Numbered from the stretch's first letter, positions 11,098 through 23,568 are shown. The stretch is 64,000 nt of DNA from Epiperipatus broadwayi (GCA_028023455.1 JAQFVV010006312.1:3486835-3550834), one strand, 5' to 3'. Numbers and translations: made by a program. The notes: generated from the sequence alone by a model not told the origin.

Positions 11098-13357
11098 ATC
11101 GCACAGATAAAAAAAATTCTTAAAATTAAACCTTATTAAAAATAGAAAAAGTATTTTAAAACCAAAAACTTAAAAAGATTTAGAGATAAAAATATATCTT
11201 TAAGTTTGGAAAACAAATTAATTAATTTTATTAAAAAACGAAAATGATTGTTTTAATTAGTTAAATGTAAACTAGCCCTTGGGCATTTAAAATGTATACG
11301 CAAAGGTCAGATAGAAGATAAAAACAATGGGATCAGAATGTCCAATAAAAGAAATCACTCATGGAATCAGACCTCAGCGAAAAGACCATCACCATCATCA
11401 TGATGTAATGTCCACTGGATCTGAAAGTCTATTATAAAAAGTGAGTGAAGAAAGAGCTGGGAGAGAGATGTATGACAGCAGTGGTGATATGTGTTAGTGC
11501 AGAGTTAAAGGAAAAGGGATTGAAAAGACACTTTTCAATCCCTTCAGTTCTGCTAAGAAAGAAAGAGAAATGACCAATCATTTTCTACATTGAGGTCTAG
11601 CTAAATTAAAAGACATCTGGATGAATAAATAAAATGGCCAACAGAATACCAATCTCTTTAGGACGGCATGAGAATTCACGTTCAAATGGCAAGCAATGGA
11701 TAAAAATGAACTTTTTAAAACCGTAAGAACTTTATGAACTCTAATAAGCTTTAAATATATTTCTAAAACTCCAGTATACTAAACAATAATTACTTTAATT
11801 CTAAAACTTGTTCCATATTTAAAATAATTGAAATAGAATCCTATCTGACCAACTTAAATTATTAATAAGTAATTTTATTTGGTGTATTTATTTTGTAAAA
11901 TCATTTCTATTTTTTTTTTTGTGTGTTCTTTTAAGTTTTTATTACGATTTTTATTTTTCATTAAACTAAATTATTTAAATGTTAAATTTAAGTCGGGCAT
12001 AAATGGCTATATAGATTTATAAAGTTACATTAATTTTATTAGGGGAGGGTAATATTGGGTTATTTGTTTTGTAGTTGAATTGGGTCAATGGATTGGATAT
12101 ATTGATGTAATTAGTAAATGTAATACGAGATTTGCTACATGCAGAATTGCAGTATACGCTGCACACACCCCTTTTGCCTATGGAAAGGATAATAAGATGG
12201 AGACTGCAGTCCCTTCCTATGGAGTTTTTTTATTGCTTTTTTCATCAGATAGATGTAGTATTCCTATCTGGATGAGAGTCAATTTCTTCTCTTAACCTAT
12301 ATTTGTGCTGTCGTATTTGTATTACATTGAATACATCGATATATCAGATGGATTGACATTGGTTTAACTGTGAACTTTTGGCCTAAGGTTAAATAAGACA
12401 TAAAATATTTTCTTTTCAAATGCAATCTATGTAGTCTATTCATACTCAACACTCTAAATGCATTAAATTTAAGTTGGGTATAGATGCCCTCATGGATTCA
12501 TTATCAGTTAATTATGTTTTTGGTTTTCATATTTGATCAAAATATAAAGACATTCGGTAAATAATGATACCTTATGGTGAGTATCTAAAATGTATTTATT
12601 CGGATGTCATTTAAGATATTGGTGTCAATGCGGCATCTTATGATGAATGCCATTGGGTTTCTTATAAATTTCCCTCTGCAATTCCATCAATGACTTTATA
12701 TTTTGATTGTTTATGTTTATTTTGAAATGTTTTTAACTGTGTAATCTATGTAACTGATCTATACTCAATATTATAAAATAAAATTTTATAAATCCATCTG
12801 TGCAAACTTATAAAAATTAAAATGTACATTAAAATCTAAAATCAAAGTTAAAAATGTAAGTTAAATTTTAAAATATAAAACATACTAAAATAATAATGCT
12901 AAATTATATATATATGTGCGTAAATAAATGTTTGTGTGTTAATTACTGGCAGTGGCTTATTTTATTCTTTTTTTTTAAATATATTCTTAGATAAGAATTT
13001 ATAAAATATAAATCTCTGCTATTCCACTGAGCTAGTGACAATGGGCTAATGGTCCAAATCAAAATATATAAAATAAAATAAATTTTTTTTAGAAACTTAG
13101 TATCTGCCTACTTTATAAATTTTCTAGGTTCTAAGGAGCCTAGTCATGCCCTCATAGTGCAGATACATTAAGGCTCCTATTCTCCCCGATTGTTATAATA
13201 TTTATATATTGTAATGATATAAGCCAGGCATGAAGGGGTACTTTTCAGATTCAGGAACTGACTGACCTTCAAGAGGATGGATTTATTCTTTGAGTCTCTT
13301 AATTATTTGGTTTAAATTTATTAAATGAAGTTGACAGCTATAAAATATGTGGCATTC
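11098..13357. other. Gene-free interval, partly LTR-like
   Basis: No coding region is supported. 11280-11600 is less AT-rich and holds a perfect hairpin. Around 11985-12040 and 12455-12510 the same text recurs (AAATTTAAGT.GGG.ATA.ATG), an approximate 470-base offset duplication. At 13026 the string CACTGAGCTAG is followed by GGGCTAATGGTCC, which resembles the GAGCTAG block near the 3' end of several LTRs in this window. I infer a decayed LTR remnant. A short (AT)n lies at 12905. Confidence 0.4.
11514..11544. other. Perfect 14-bp hairpin with 3-base loop
   Basis: AAGGGATTGAAAAG, loop ACA, then its exact reverse complement. It stands in a less AT-rich stretch and is not flanked by a T run, so a terminator reading is not supported. 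Function unknown. Confidence 0.8.
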
Positions 13358-14352
13358 TTAATACTTTTTGAGAAACAACTGCAGATCAATGTACATGACT
13401 TAAAGTCACTTGAAACCTGTCAGTTTTTACATTACCATTTTAAAGCTTAAAAAGTACAGTAAGATTCTGCCCTCTTTAGAATTATTTTACAAGTAAAAAA
13501 CCAATAATATTGACATAAAAAACTACAACAATGGGAGAATCCAGGCTTTCCTAGATGCTGATTGGTTGGTTTACATTTTGAATAAAAGAAAAGTGCCTGT
13601 CAATAATTTTTACTGCTTCAACTTTTTTGTTCTGATTTTCAAAATGAAATTGAATGTCTTATAGTGTTTTTTTATTATTTTTCATACATATTGTAAATTA
13701 TTTTGATAAAATATGCTGAAAATATAATTATTTTAAAAAAATAGTAAGATTTTACTAAAAAATTATTTTCTTTTACATGAACGTAAATTGAAAAAGAAAC
13801 AATTGCTAACAACAATTGTGACATCACCCCAAGCTCTTTATTTGATTTTCAAATAAAAATGAATGCTTTAGAGTATTTTGTTGGGATTTTTTATGTATTA
13901 TAATGTATTTTGATAAAATATGCTGAAAGTGTAATTATTTTAGAAAAATAGTAAGATTTTAGTAAAAAACTATTCACTTTTACAAGAATGTAAATTGAGA
14001 AAGAAAGAAATGACATCACAGCACTTTCTAATTTGTTACAAACTGTCTTTTTAGGTCTTCTGCTATTGAATATTTTTATAATATAAATAGGAATTTATTT
14101 TTGAAAAACTTGAATATTTTATAATAAATAAATAGAAATTTATTTTTGAAAGAACTTTCGTTCACTTTCATAACCTGACAAATTATTAATATACTTTTTA
14201 CAAACAAAATTAAAATGAATATAATATTAAAAAATGAATATATTTTTACTGCTGATTTTATAATTGCCCAATCAAAAGTTGTAAAACTTTAATTCACTTG
14301 GCCAATAAAAAACTGTTCAGTTAAAAAAAAATTTTTTCAGTGAAAGGGTTAA
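13358..14352 (-). mobile_element. TTAA-flanked MITE, full-length copy
   Basis: Bounded by TTAA (13358-13361 and 14349-14352). The right end reads inward as CCCTTTCACTGAAAAA on the minus strand, matching the left ends at 59396 and 61657; the left end TACTTTTTGAGAAACA matches the right end at 62634 read on the minus strand. The middle is an internal duplication: two ~300-base units each containing GATAAAATATGCTGAAA and TAAATTGA.AAAGAAA. It has no coding capacity. TTAA duplication and C-run termini are known for piggyBac elements, so a non-autonomous piggyBac-like family is inferred. This copy is opposite in orientation to those at 59.4 and 61.7 kb. Confidence 0.75.
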
Positions 14353-15079
14353 TGTATATTATCTAAGAAACAATGTTCAACATTCACATATATTTGAAAT
14401 CAAAGAGTATTTTATTAAATTCAAATATAATTAAAATAAATAATACTAAATTATTGATGATCTCAGAGTTTAGACTAGTAATAACAAAAAATATGTAATT
14501 GTGAATAGTGTAAGATAAATAAAGAAATAAATGACTGACATGCATTTGTAACAAGATTATCATTCAATTTTATTTACAATTCTATGATAAATAATAATGT
14601 AAATGAATGACATTGATTTTGAAACCACTTTAATTAATTTATAATTTATAAAATAACTATACAAGTTTTGATAAATAAATGTTTTATTAAAGCCTTTCAA
14701 AGTCTAAAAGAAAATTCTTATGTAAATAAACAAACAAAAAGGTACAATAATCTTTCCATGTCAAATTTTTATATAATAGTAAAATCCTTTAGTTTATTTG
14801 GATTAAAAATATAAAGAATATAAAATATATTAACTACTTAACATATACACATTCATACATTGTATTGTGTGTGAATACAAGTATATAAATAAATGACATT
14901 ATTAGAATGGTTTTTACCTGCCCAATACACATTTTAGTTCAAGAAAATCTATAAAGAAAAATATACATGCAAAAAAATGATATGGAAAATTTTATTACTG
15001 ATGATAAAAGTTCTTTTTTTAACATTTTCCCCATTTTCTCTGATAATAGAAAATATCAGTCTGAAGATAAATGTCAGCT
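14353..15079. other. AT-rich gene-free interval
   Basis: No coding trace, repeat boundary or RNA gene was recognised; only A/T-rich low-complexity text. Confidence 0.6.
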
Positions 15080-15260
15080 TTAACTCATTTGCCAGATTTA
15101 CACTTTATCAAAAAATGTAACTATGATACTGCCCTCTTTAAAACTATTTTACAACTATAAAATCAATATTATTTAAAGTTATAACAATGAGATAGGGCCT
15201 ACCTTTCAAGGTGCTGATTGGTTGTTTCTCATTCTCTACAAAAGATCATTATATCTATAT
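15080..15260 (-). mobile_element. Fragment of the TTAA MITE family
   Basis: Begins TTAACTCATTTGCCAG, which corresponds to the right end of the short MITE at 3756-4190 read on the minus strand (TTAACTCATTCTCG). It continues through ACTGCCCTCTTTAAAACTATTTTAC and GGTGCTGATTGGTTG, as in the copy at 13358. Similarity fades after about 15250, so the other end is truncated or not recognised. Confidence 0.55.
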
Positions 15261-16649
15261 AAATAGTAAAACTACAACTATTAAAGGAAATCCTCAAGGA
15301 ACAGTTGTTTACACCTATGCAAATTGACCAAACATGACATTCCAAGAACTGTTAACTTTTTTTTCAATTAAAACATGGACAATAGACTTCTTTATGTAAG
15401 TTATAAAAAATATCTTAATAGAATTCTAAATGCATTTAATTGGCCTTTAAAAAATAAAGACAAAAAGTGTTGTTCACAGAAACTTTTAAATATCAGACTT
15501 GTAGTTGAATTTTAAAAAAAGTCAAATAATATATATATTTCTTATTGCTAAGCCATTTTTATATTTAGAGCTCCCAAAAAAAATGTTGTATTCATCAGGT
15601 AAACTAATATATTTTTTAATTGAATATCTATATATATGCATATATCTTAACAAGAAACAAACCAAATAATTATTAATTGCTTAAAATAATATTTTAAATA
15701 TATTTAAATATCTAAATATTATATTTCTGAGATAACTTGGTTTAATTTTTTTTACTGCATCATTAGAGTTTATATTTATTTTGTACAAAGATAGTACTTT
15801 GTTTAGATCATTTTGGCATCTAGTTATTTGAGGATATTTTATTTTATTATTTAATGTTGACACACATCTATGAACAAATGGAAAGCTGAAGAAGTCATTT
15901 TTATTTATTTAAGGATATGTAGCTTTAGGATATTTATTAAGAGGGGCAGCTGATAAAAGAATAACTGTAATTAATTTAACTTATCTTTTGGTTGGGATCT
16001 AAAGTATATTGTTGTATAAATAATTTGGCATGAATATAAGTATTTGGTCAAGTAAACATGTATATCATAATAAAGCCATCATAAAGTTTAATACATTTAT
16101 TGGCTAACTAATAGTATCCTTTTGCTTAGTTTCATTTTTCCAGATATTCAACAAGAATTTATGAAAAGAACATACATTGAAATTTATTTATTTTCTTCAT
16201 GTAAATATAAGAATAAATTACAAATTATAATGATAGTTTGATTATTAATGTTAATAAGATTATCCTTTGATCATTCATATATTTAATTCTATTATAAATA
16301 AAGATGTAAATGATTTTTTTACATTTTATTTTGTATTCTGCTTTATTTATTTTATTCATTTATCGTAATAGAGTTTAACCATATATCAGGCTTGTAAAGC
16401 TGATATTATATTTACCCCTGAAATTAAAGAATATTTGGACACTTAGTTATATTTTGAAATTAATAAAATTGCCCATTTAGTTCCAGAATATTCCATTTAA
16501 ACTCTTCAGACCTATTAATAAATGTAGGTATATATGCAACTTTTGAGGTATAAAGAGTCTCATTTCTTTACATCTCTCATGTTCACTACTATAGAGGTTG
16601 GAAAAGTTATTCTCTCTTTATATTTCTATTAGAGATTATGGCTAGCTTA
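15261..16649. other. AT-rich gene-free interval
   Basis: No supported gene. A 60-codon frame on the minus strand (15681-15863) has no recognised domain and is rich in Asn, Lys and Ile, as expected by chance at this base composition. Confidence 0.55.
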
Positions 16650-17144
16650 TTATAAACAAAGCAAAACTTTCCATACAGTATTGCCACCCTGTGCCAACCA
16701 GAGTAATCAATGAATGCTAGATTTGATGCTTAGTGGTTTAACACCAATCCTGCCTAATAGGATATTGGTCGCTATGGTTGTTAAAGAGCCAAAGACACCA
16801 AAATGTATGGGTGCTGAACTGAGTTCAGACCCATATGACTATATAAGCTATTGAGCTTAGATTGAAAATATTTTTGTGTTTTCAATTTCATTCTCATAGT
16901 TTTGTAGTTAAGTAGAGATAAAAGGTGGGTGCTGGAGGTTTGCATTAGATCCTAAGATCTAGGTGCAGTGCTCTCAGATCCAAAGATCCTCACAGACAAT
17001 GGCCACAAGCCAGAAACTAGTCTGGGGATATTGGATGAGTAGGCATTAGATAGGGATTTTATGCACAAGCCTTCTGGCATTCATTGATTACTATGGTTGG
17101 CACAGGGTGGCAATACTGTATGGAGAGTTTTGCTTTGTTTATAA
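16650..17144. mobile_element. 495-bp element with 72-bp terminal inverted repeats
   Basis: The left arm 16650-16721 and the right arm 17073-17144 are inverted copies with about three mismatches; both contain CATACAGTATTGCCACCCTG. The roughly 350-base interior is less AT-rich than the flanks and non-coding. It includes a palindromic TCCTAAGATCTAGG-like stretch near 16950. A 12-base direct repeat GCTAGCTTATTA occurs at 16641-16652 and 17183-17194, but the right copy lies 38 bases beyond the arm, so the target-site duplication is uncertain. It is a non-autonomous DNA transposon; superfamily not determined. Confidence 0.75.
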
Positions 17145-17985
17145 ACAATTATGTGCTAGTTAAGAGATAGTGAGCATGTGAAGCTAGCTTATTACATATA
17201 CTAATACAGAATTTGATGCTTTCATTCACAGGATTTATAGATTAAAAGGCTCATTAACACCATTATTTACCATTACATAATTTGTCACCCAAATGCCTGA
17301 AGTTATTAAATAAGAGAAACCATGACCACATTTTCTGTCATATATTGTAATGCAACTGAGCATTCATTAAAATTGTGTTCACAATTATTAAAATAAAATT
17401 CTCATAAATAATACATAGGTTTAATAAATAATATATAAGTCAGCATAGAAATCTAAAGAGTTATTATCAGTAAAGGTTACAATTAATTAAGTTGAAGGGA
17501 AAGAAAGTGTAGCATGATAGAAGTTTAATAAAAGAAGTCCAAAGAGTTTTGTAAAACAGTTTGTTAAAAAGCAATTAATTAGTTAGAAGAGAGGAGAGGG
17601 TTTTTTTTAGAAATGTCAAACTAAAAGTTTAAGGATTGAGAAAAGGGGGAGGAAATTAACTCAACAATTAATAAGAAAGTAAATAAAAATTAAAACATGA
17701 CAGTTCAAGAATAAATCTCTCTTTTTCATATAAAATATTAAAAAAAAAAGTTGAAGCTAAAAGCTTAAAATATAAACCTTTTTAAATAAATTAAAAATAT
17801 CTATTGTCATTTAAATTAAGGGGAAAAATCTTTTGCTGTAACACATAAGGAATAGTAAAATAAAATGTGTGCATGTGAAAAAGTGAAATAAGAAAGTTAA
17901 AATGTAAATACAGAATTTGCAATGGCTATGAATTAAAAATCCACAAAACAACAAATTTGCAATGGCTACCAAATGAAAACACGTA

Positions 17986-18105
17986 ATCAAAAGCTTATCT
18001 AAGTAATGTATTCAAAAACAGTGGAGAAATTTCAACAGAACACATATAATCAAAAGCTTATCTAAGGAATGTATTCAAAAACAGTGGAGAAATTTCAACA
18101 TCAAA
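17986..18105. repeat. Tandem duplication inside the 5' LTR
   Basis: Two copies of a roughly 62-base unit starting AATCAAAAGCTTATCTAAG and ending GAGAAATTTCAACA. The 3' LTR has one unit (24280-24340), so the duplication arose after insertion or in only one LTR lineage. Confidence 0.8.
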
Positions 18106-18154
18106 TATAGAAGGTGGACTTAAAAACCAATTACCAAAGTGACAACAGGTCATC

Positions 18155-18163
18155 ATATAAATA
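18155..18163 (+). promoter_or_regulatory. TATA box of the 5' LTR
   Basis: ATATAAATA in the context CATCATATAAATAGTCCAG, identical at 24386-24394 in the 3' LTR. It is followed about 100 bases later by AATAAAGG.CATGCAGTGCT, a likely poly(A) signal. Confidence 0.6.
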
Positions 18164-19281
18164 GTCCAGATTTTCATCAATCAGTTGTTGAGTTAGCAAT
18201 CAGTTGAGTTCATTTAATCAGTACTCAATCAGTTCTCAGTCAGTCTTCTGATGCATTTGTTAATAAAGGCCATGCAGTGCTAACAGCCACTGGAATCATA
18301 TGACTTCTCCAAGCCTGAGTCCAACAAAAATAGCAAACCTAGCTGACAAAAGTAATGGCCACTTAACAACTTGAAAAAATGTCAATGATATTGATCTGTC
18401 TTAAAGAATACTGCCATGAAATAAGCATTAAACCTCCACAAAACCTCAAATCCAACCAGTTGGAAAGATTTTCATGTGAAGCAGCAAACAGCAAGAAGTT
18501 TCCATGTTCTAAAATCCTAGGTAACAGCATTTTCTTATTTCCATTTATAACTAATGTAGCCTTTGCAATAATTTGAAGCCTTGCAGAGTCATATAATAAA
18601 TGAACTCTATAGCATATATAAAGAACTGTGGATATGCATGTTTTTGAAATGTAATGTATATTAATGCTTTAGGATATTTTATATTGATTCTGTGTATTTT
18701 AAAATGTTTTGTATTATTTAATATTTTTGTTACAATATATTGCTATTGTATATGTGTGAGCCTGTGGTTATGATAAGTCATTGTTTCATTTAATTAAGTT
18801 TTATATAAGTAATTAAAATTAGAATAATAAATATTTAGTTAAAATAAATTATCTTGAAATGTAATATTTGTTGGTTAATCTTTTAGCACTAATTGAAGCA
18901 GCAATTTGTTATTGTATTATTTTTAATTGAGCTAGTCATGGGATATTTTGAGTGCTGGATTATGGGCCTACTGTCCAGAGCATGTTAGTTATTCATGTAA
19001 TTAGCTGGCACCAGAGTGCTTTGGATAGTGGGGGTTTGAATCTAGCAGTCAAAGTGGGCCATGGTCTGGAAATGTGATCATATTATGCATTGCATAGCTT
19101 GGTCTGATGATGGGTATCATTGATAGCTCTGCTATTGATGTTATTATCCCCTCTGCTCGAAAGGCTGGTCTGTTTGTGTAATATTCACAATATATAAAAT
19201 TTATGATAAATAAAATTTAAACCCAGTTAAACCTAGCAAGTAGAGTGAAAACAGATCATTTTCTGAATGCACCTAGTAGAA

Positions 19282-19303
19282 TTGGATTTACCCAACATAT
19301 GGC
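19282..19303 (+). promoter_or_regulatory. Primer-binding site
   Basis: Immediately after the 5' LTR, TTGGATTTACCCAACATA followed by TGGCA resembles the lysine-tRNA PBS TGGCGCCCAACGTGGGGCA with small insertions and substitutions. Position supports a PBS even though the match is imperfect. Confidence 0.5.
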
Positions 19304-19751
19304 AGAACTCCATAAATAACAGTGAAATAAATATTTTCTTGTTTGAAAATGAAGAATTTAAAGAAATGCTAAATTGTGTATTTTAAAGCGGTATAATTTA
19401 ATTAAAGAATTGATTGAAACTATTTTATTTTTTTAAATGAAAAGAGAGAAAGTAAAGACAGTAGATATTTTGAGTTCAGTTAAGGCATTAAGAATGGGTA
19501 GAGAAAAAGGACAAAAGGGTGGAGTCAGTCATATGTTCCATTTAAAAAAAATAAACAGTTAGTATTCAAAGATATTTTAAAAGAAAGTGTTAGTTTAATA
19601 AACATAAAAAGAAAAACAACTTTGAAAAAAATTTGAGACATAGATAATGATGAAAAAATTATCAAAAGAACAGAAAGGTTAGAAAATGGGAAGGAAAGTC
19701 TAAGAACATGTGCACATATAGATAGAGTTAATGCTGTAAATTAGTTGCTAA
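19304..19751 (+). other. Decayed leader and gag N-terminus
   Basis: This interval between PBS and the recognisable gag part has no long frame. Lys/Glu-rich stretches (for example around 19495-19700) resemble the charged N-terminal gag region at 4482-4826, but stops occur in all frames. Confidence 0.4.
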
Positions 19752-19980
19752 AGATAAAGACATTTTGGGGCATAGAGGGGAGGTGCCAAATGAATACCTT
19801 AATAATCTGGAAGGCTATTTTGTGCTGAAGAAATTCAATGAAGTAGCCAATATTGCTATAGCTTACAGTCATACACAGAGCGAGTCTCAATTTTGGTGGG
19901 GTTTGTTGTTTTCAAAACCAATGACATTTGGAGAGTACAAGCTGTTATTAGTGGTGAACTATTGGGAGAATGAGTATTAG
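19752..19980 (+). pseudogene. Gag fragment
   Basis: An open stretch ending at 19980 reads VPNEYLNNLEGYFVLKKF, then a SESQFWWGLLF segment and MTFGEYKLLL. This parallels the YF...WWKA...TFQEYK text of the gag core at 4950-5160 and places this as the Gag capsid region. A stop follows at once and no zinc knuckle was found before the protease. Part of the dead element 17346-25522. Confidence 0.6.
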
Positions 19981-20193
19981 AAAACTATTAAGCATCAGGT
20001 GAAGCAGGACAAATAGAGATCTGGAAAACTATTTATCACATTTTTTCTCCAACAAGTGACAAAGTTGAGATTGATCATGTCACCATCTTTATCTGAGTAG
20101 CAAATTATACAAAGAGTTAAACATGGCCTTACTAGGGATGTAGAGCAAGTACTAATTAGAACAAAACAGGAAACAACAGAGAATACAGTCAAA

Positions 20194-20644
20194 ATGCTTA
20201 TAGCATTAGACTGCAATAAATGGCTTAGGAAGAATAAAAACAATGAGGCTAGCCATATGAACATATCAAACCTTATGTGTAGCTGGGAGGAGAGACAACC
20301 AGTAATGATGCCTCAGGGATGTCCAAAAGTGAAAGTGGTGATAGAATGGGTGATTACCAGTGCTTTATTTGATTCTGGAAGCCAGGTGTCAGTGATGTCC
20401 CAGGAAGTATTTAATAGAATAAAATGTAGTAATCCTAAAATTAAAATTTTGCCATTAAAGATGGTGTGTGTCAGAATAGCTAATAGTAAAAGGTGAGACT
20501 GGCATCAAAACAAGTATGGGTAAACATATGTATAGCAGGAAATGAATACAGCCATGTTTTACTTATCCTTGAGGGTCTTATCCATGAAGTTATACTGGGT
20601 TCAGATTTTATGCATAAGATTGGCTGTGTTTTGGATTGTGAATG
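20194..20644 (+). pseudogene. Aspartic protease (retropepsin) of Ty3/gypsy element
   Basis: The frame 20194-20496 contains ALFDSGSQVSVMS, the D-S/T-G active-site loop with the usual following Gln-Val-Ser, then ILPLKMVCVRIANSKR. After a stop the same domain continues as HVLLILEGLIHEVILGSDF, the second conserved retropepsin motif (ILG.DFL in intact families), then IGCVLDCE. The enzyme would have cleaved the Gag-Pol precursor. The internal stop at 20494-20496 and the lack of a continuous frame make it inactive. Confidence 0.8.
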
Positions 20645-20829
20645 AAGTCAGGTAAAATTGAATAATGCATTAATAACATTTACTGTAGACTGAGTGGATA
20701 GATATATTAAAAAGCACTGCATGCAAAGTTGCAATAATAAATATGGAAATAGAGAAAAAGGTGAAGGAATTGACATTGATAGACAGAGATCAGAGGAAAC
20801 AGTTGACAAAAATACTAAATAAATACAAG

Positions 20830-21570
20830 AGTGTTTTTTTCAAAGTTCCTGGAGTTATTTAAGAGTATGAACACAATAAAACTTGTGAGAGATCAATCAT
20901 ATCAGGACCAAGAATACCCTATACCTCATCAGTATTGGAGTGGAGGAACATATAAACAAAATGTTTCAATGGGGAATCATCTATGTTCATCTCTTTTCAA
21001 TAACCCTCTTGTAACAATGAAGAAAAGGATGGGTCCACTCAGTTATGTTTGGACACTCAGCAATTTAATAAGATAATAGTGCCTGATACAAATTCTCCTC
21101 TATCTATGAATGAGTTATTAGTAAATTTCCATGATAAAAAGTATTTTCAATGTTTGATTTGACTGCCAGTTACTGGCAAATCAAGTTGTACCCTAACCAG
21201 CAGAAATATACCACTTTTCAGTATAATGGGTGAGCATACAACTTCAATCTAATTCTTTTATAGTTTAAAAATTGTGGGATTGGACTGATACAGTCTCTTG
21301 ATCATGTGTTATCAGATCGTATCAAAAGTTTGATAATGATGTATGTAGATGATATTGTATTAGCATCAAAAATTATAGAAGAGCACTTCACACATTTAGA
21401 GCAGCATTGCATGTCTGCAAACAAAAGGGAATAAAAATTAACTTAAGTAAAAGTAACTTAATGACTACTGAAGTAAAATTTCTAGACCATATTATTCATG
21501 AAAAGGGGATCTGACCAAATCCTGAGAAAATTTAGGTGATCCAAGATTTTGCTAGGCCTCAAACAAAAGA
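20830..21570 (+). pseudogene. Ty3/gypsy reverse transcriptase, decayed
   Basis: Fragments in several frames follow the RT order: CERSIISGPRIPYTSSV (the PYR-type entry), KDGSTQLCLDTQQFNK (intact families have R.CVDYR.LN), VPDTNSPLSMNELL, then KYFQCLI followed by a stop where the first catalytic Asp region should be, and finally MMYVDDIVLAS, the YVDD catalytic box at about 21336-21368. LNLSKSNLMTTEVKFLD-like text and a GLPNPEK-type start of the connection domain follow. Stops and frameshifts separate these parts. Confidence 0.85.
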
Positions 21571-21639
21571 CATATAAAGTCTTTGCTTGGGTTGTGCAAT
21601 TTTTATAACCAGTTTTACAATTTTTTATATGGATCCCTT

Positions 21640-21990
21640 GATGCAATTACTAAAAAAGGGAAGACAGTGGAAATGGACTGAAGAACATGAGTGTAGCTTT
21701 CAAAAAACATGAAGTCAGGGTTTTAGAAAAGGTGATGTTATCATACCCTGACTTTCATAAAGCAGTTTTGTGCAAACTGAAATTAGTGGGTTTGGATTGG
21801 AGGCTACATTGTCTCAGATACAAGATGGAGGTCAGCACAGGGTCCTTTTCTTTATTAGCAGATTATTGAAGAGTTATGACATGAAGTACACCATAACTGA
21901 GAAGAAGGCCTTTAAAAAATTCAGTCAGTATCTGATAGGCTCCCAGATAGTTGTAATTACTGATTGAGTTTTTAAATCATAGCTTCCTTG
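21640..21990 (+). pseudogene. RNase H domain, decayed
   Basis: A frame at 21770-21967 reads QTEISGFGLEATLSQIQDG, then RVLFFISRLLKS and YTITEKKAFKKFSQYLIG, ending ITD and a stop. This is the gypsy-type RNase H with the first catalytic Asp replaced by Glu (TEIS for TDAS). The Glu of TEKK and the final TD are kept. It would have removed the RNA strand during reverse transcription. Confidence 0.8.
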
Positions 21991-22014
21991 TGAACAACTG
22001 GTTAATAAGGTAGA

Positions 22015-23400
22015 GTTTGTTTCTTCAAGAATTTAATTATAGTGTGAGATGTTGCCAAGGTGTTGTAGCAGACACATTAAGCCGATATCCTGCAATACCA
22101 GAGCAATGTCACTTAAACTATGATGAGGCATATATTACTGTAACAGAAGGTGACAAAGGCAATGAAGCAGAAAATAACATTCATAGATTAAAGGCAAAGC
22201 GAGGATGAAGACTGTCAGCAAATAATAAAGTATCTACATCACCAGCCTGTGATGAAAAGGAAAAATAATCTCATGTGGAGAGATAGGAAAGGATACTGCC
22301 TAAAAGAGGGGCTGCTACAATGCAAAAGGAAAAGGAATAAACAAAAAAGGATAATTATTCCAGTCATTATGAGGAGAAATTTAATTAAGCATGTACATCA
22401 GAAATATGGACACTATGGAGCAAGAAAAGTTGAAGGATGGTTAATCCATTGGTTCTAATGGCCAGGAATGTATAAGATCATCTTAGATGTTATAAACAAG
22501 TGTCAAATATGCTCAGAAATAAAACAACTTAATACATCTTGGATAAAGCCATTGAAGCTTGCATATGTGCAACATTCAAACAATTTATTAGCCATAGAAT
22601 TCTAGAACCCTGCCCTCATTTAGTAGAATGAAATATTTTGTCATGACATGCAATGTATTTTCAAAATCTGTGGCAGTGTACCCTGTAGTTCAGGCAAATG
22701 CTAAAAAAACCACATGGGTTTTAGAACAATGACATTTTGTGACAATGGGATTTCTGGATAAAACTTGTTTGACCATGAGGCACCATTTGTATCTGATGAG
22801 TGAAAAAAATGGATGGAGAGATGTGGAATAAAACACATACTTATGTCAATACACAACCTGCAATCCAACCCATGTGAAAGGGTCATGATGGAGTTGGGGC
22901 ATCTATTTTGAGTATATATATATACAGGATAATCACCAAAGATGGGTGAAAGACATTCTGCATATTCTTAATATAATAAATTGGTCAAAAATAACTATAC
23001 AGATTTCAAATCCATACAGATTAATTTTGGGAGATGCTCATTCAGGACCAGGTTGCCTGTGAAAACAGACCCAATTGATAGAAGGAAGGATGTTGAATGA
23101 GCTCTTAGTAGGCTAAAGAAAATGGTGAATTGAGGCAGAAAAGACAAGGAAGGGTCACAAATAGATTTAGAATAGAACACGATGTCATAATAAGAACCAA
23201 CCCTATAAGCCATCCTGAGAAATACATTTACAAGAAGTTTCAACTAATTTATGAAGGTCTGTATATAATAAAATGAAAATACAGTGACAATGCATTTGTG
23301 GTGGCACAAGACATGGAAGAGAGGGGATTGTATAATGCCCAATCATTAAAATTGATAAAGAAAAAAAGAGAACCACTGAAAAGGCAATTGGCAAGTACAA
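22015..23400 (+). pseudogene. Integrase with tether region, decayed
   Basis: Starts with FLQEFNYSV and VVADTLSRYPAIP, the link between RNase H and integrase. Around 22340-22458 is RNLIKHVHQKYGHYGARK and VEGWLIHWF, the zinc domain, stopped at the codon where the intact copy has Tyr. Then NNLLAIEF (first catalytic Asp changed to Glu in this copy), SNPCERVM at about 22865, and the C-terminal VITRTNPISHPEKYIYKKF-like and YNAQSLKLI text up to about 23360. It is colinear with 1-993 and clearly the same family, but has many stops. Functionally dead. Confidence 0.88.
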
Positions 23401-23568
23401 TAAGGGATCAGCATTGTAGGACTTTCTGGAATATGCAAAGGGAAAACACAAACAAAAGATAATAATAATAAAGGCTTCACTGGGTAAAAGATTTTTGTTC
23501 TGTTGCACACATAATATATAAAAAAATGGCAGAAATAAAATAGGTCAAGAGATTCATTTTACTTTCAA

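Larger units (their letters stand above)
17346..19280 (+). repeat. 5' LTR (1.93 kb)
   Basis: Matches 23585-25522 along its length. It carries a TATA box, a cluster of CAATCAGTT-like units (18175-18245) and AATAAA at 18260, so transcription start and poly(A) sites probably fall within 18185-18290. It has a 62-base tandem duplication (17986-18105) absent from the 3' LTR. Near its 3' end is the GAGCTAG...CTGGCACC block (18929-19012) shared with other LTRs. It ends at a mutated GA instead of CA. Confidence 0.88.

Noticed and set aside
15681-15863. 60-codon minus-strand frame, Asn/Lys/Ile rich
   Set aside because: Expected by chance in AT-rich DNA; no domain.
17986-18260. Clustered short repeats suggesting a CRISPR-like array
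   Set aside because: Units are a two-copy LTR duplication and loose CAATCAGTT motifs, without regular unique spacers, in a eukaryotic LTR.
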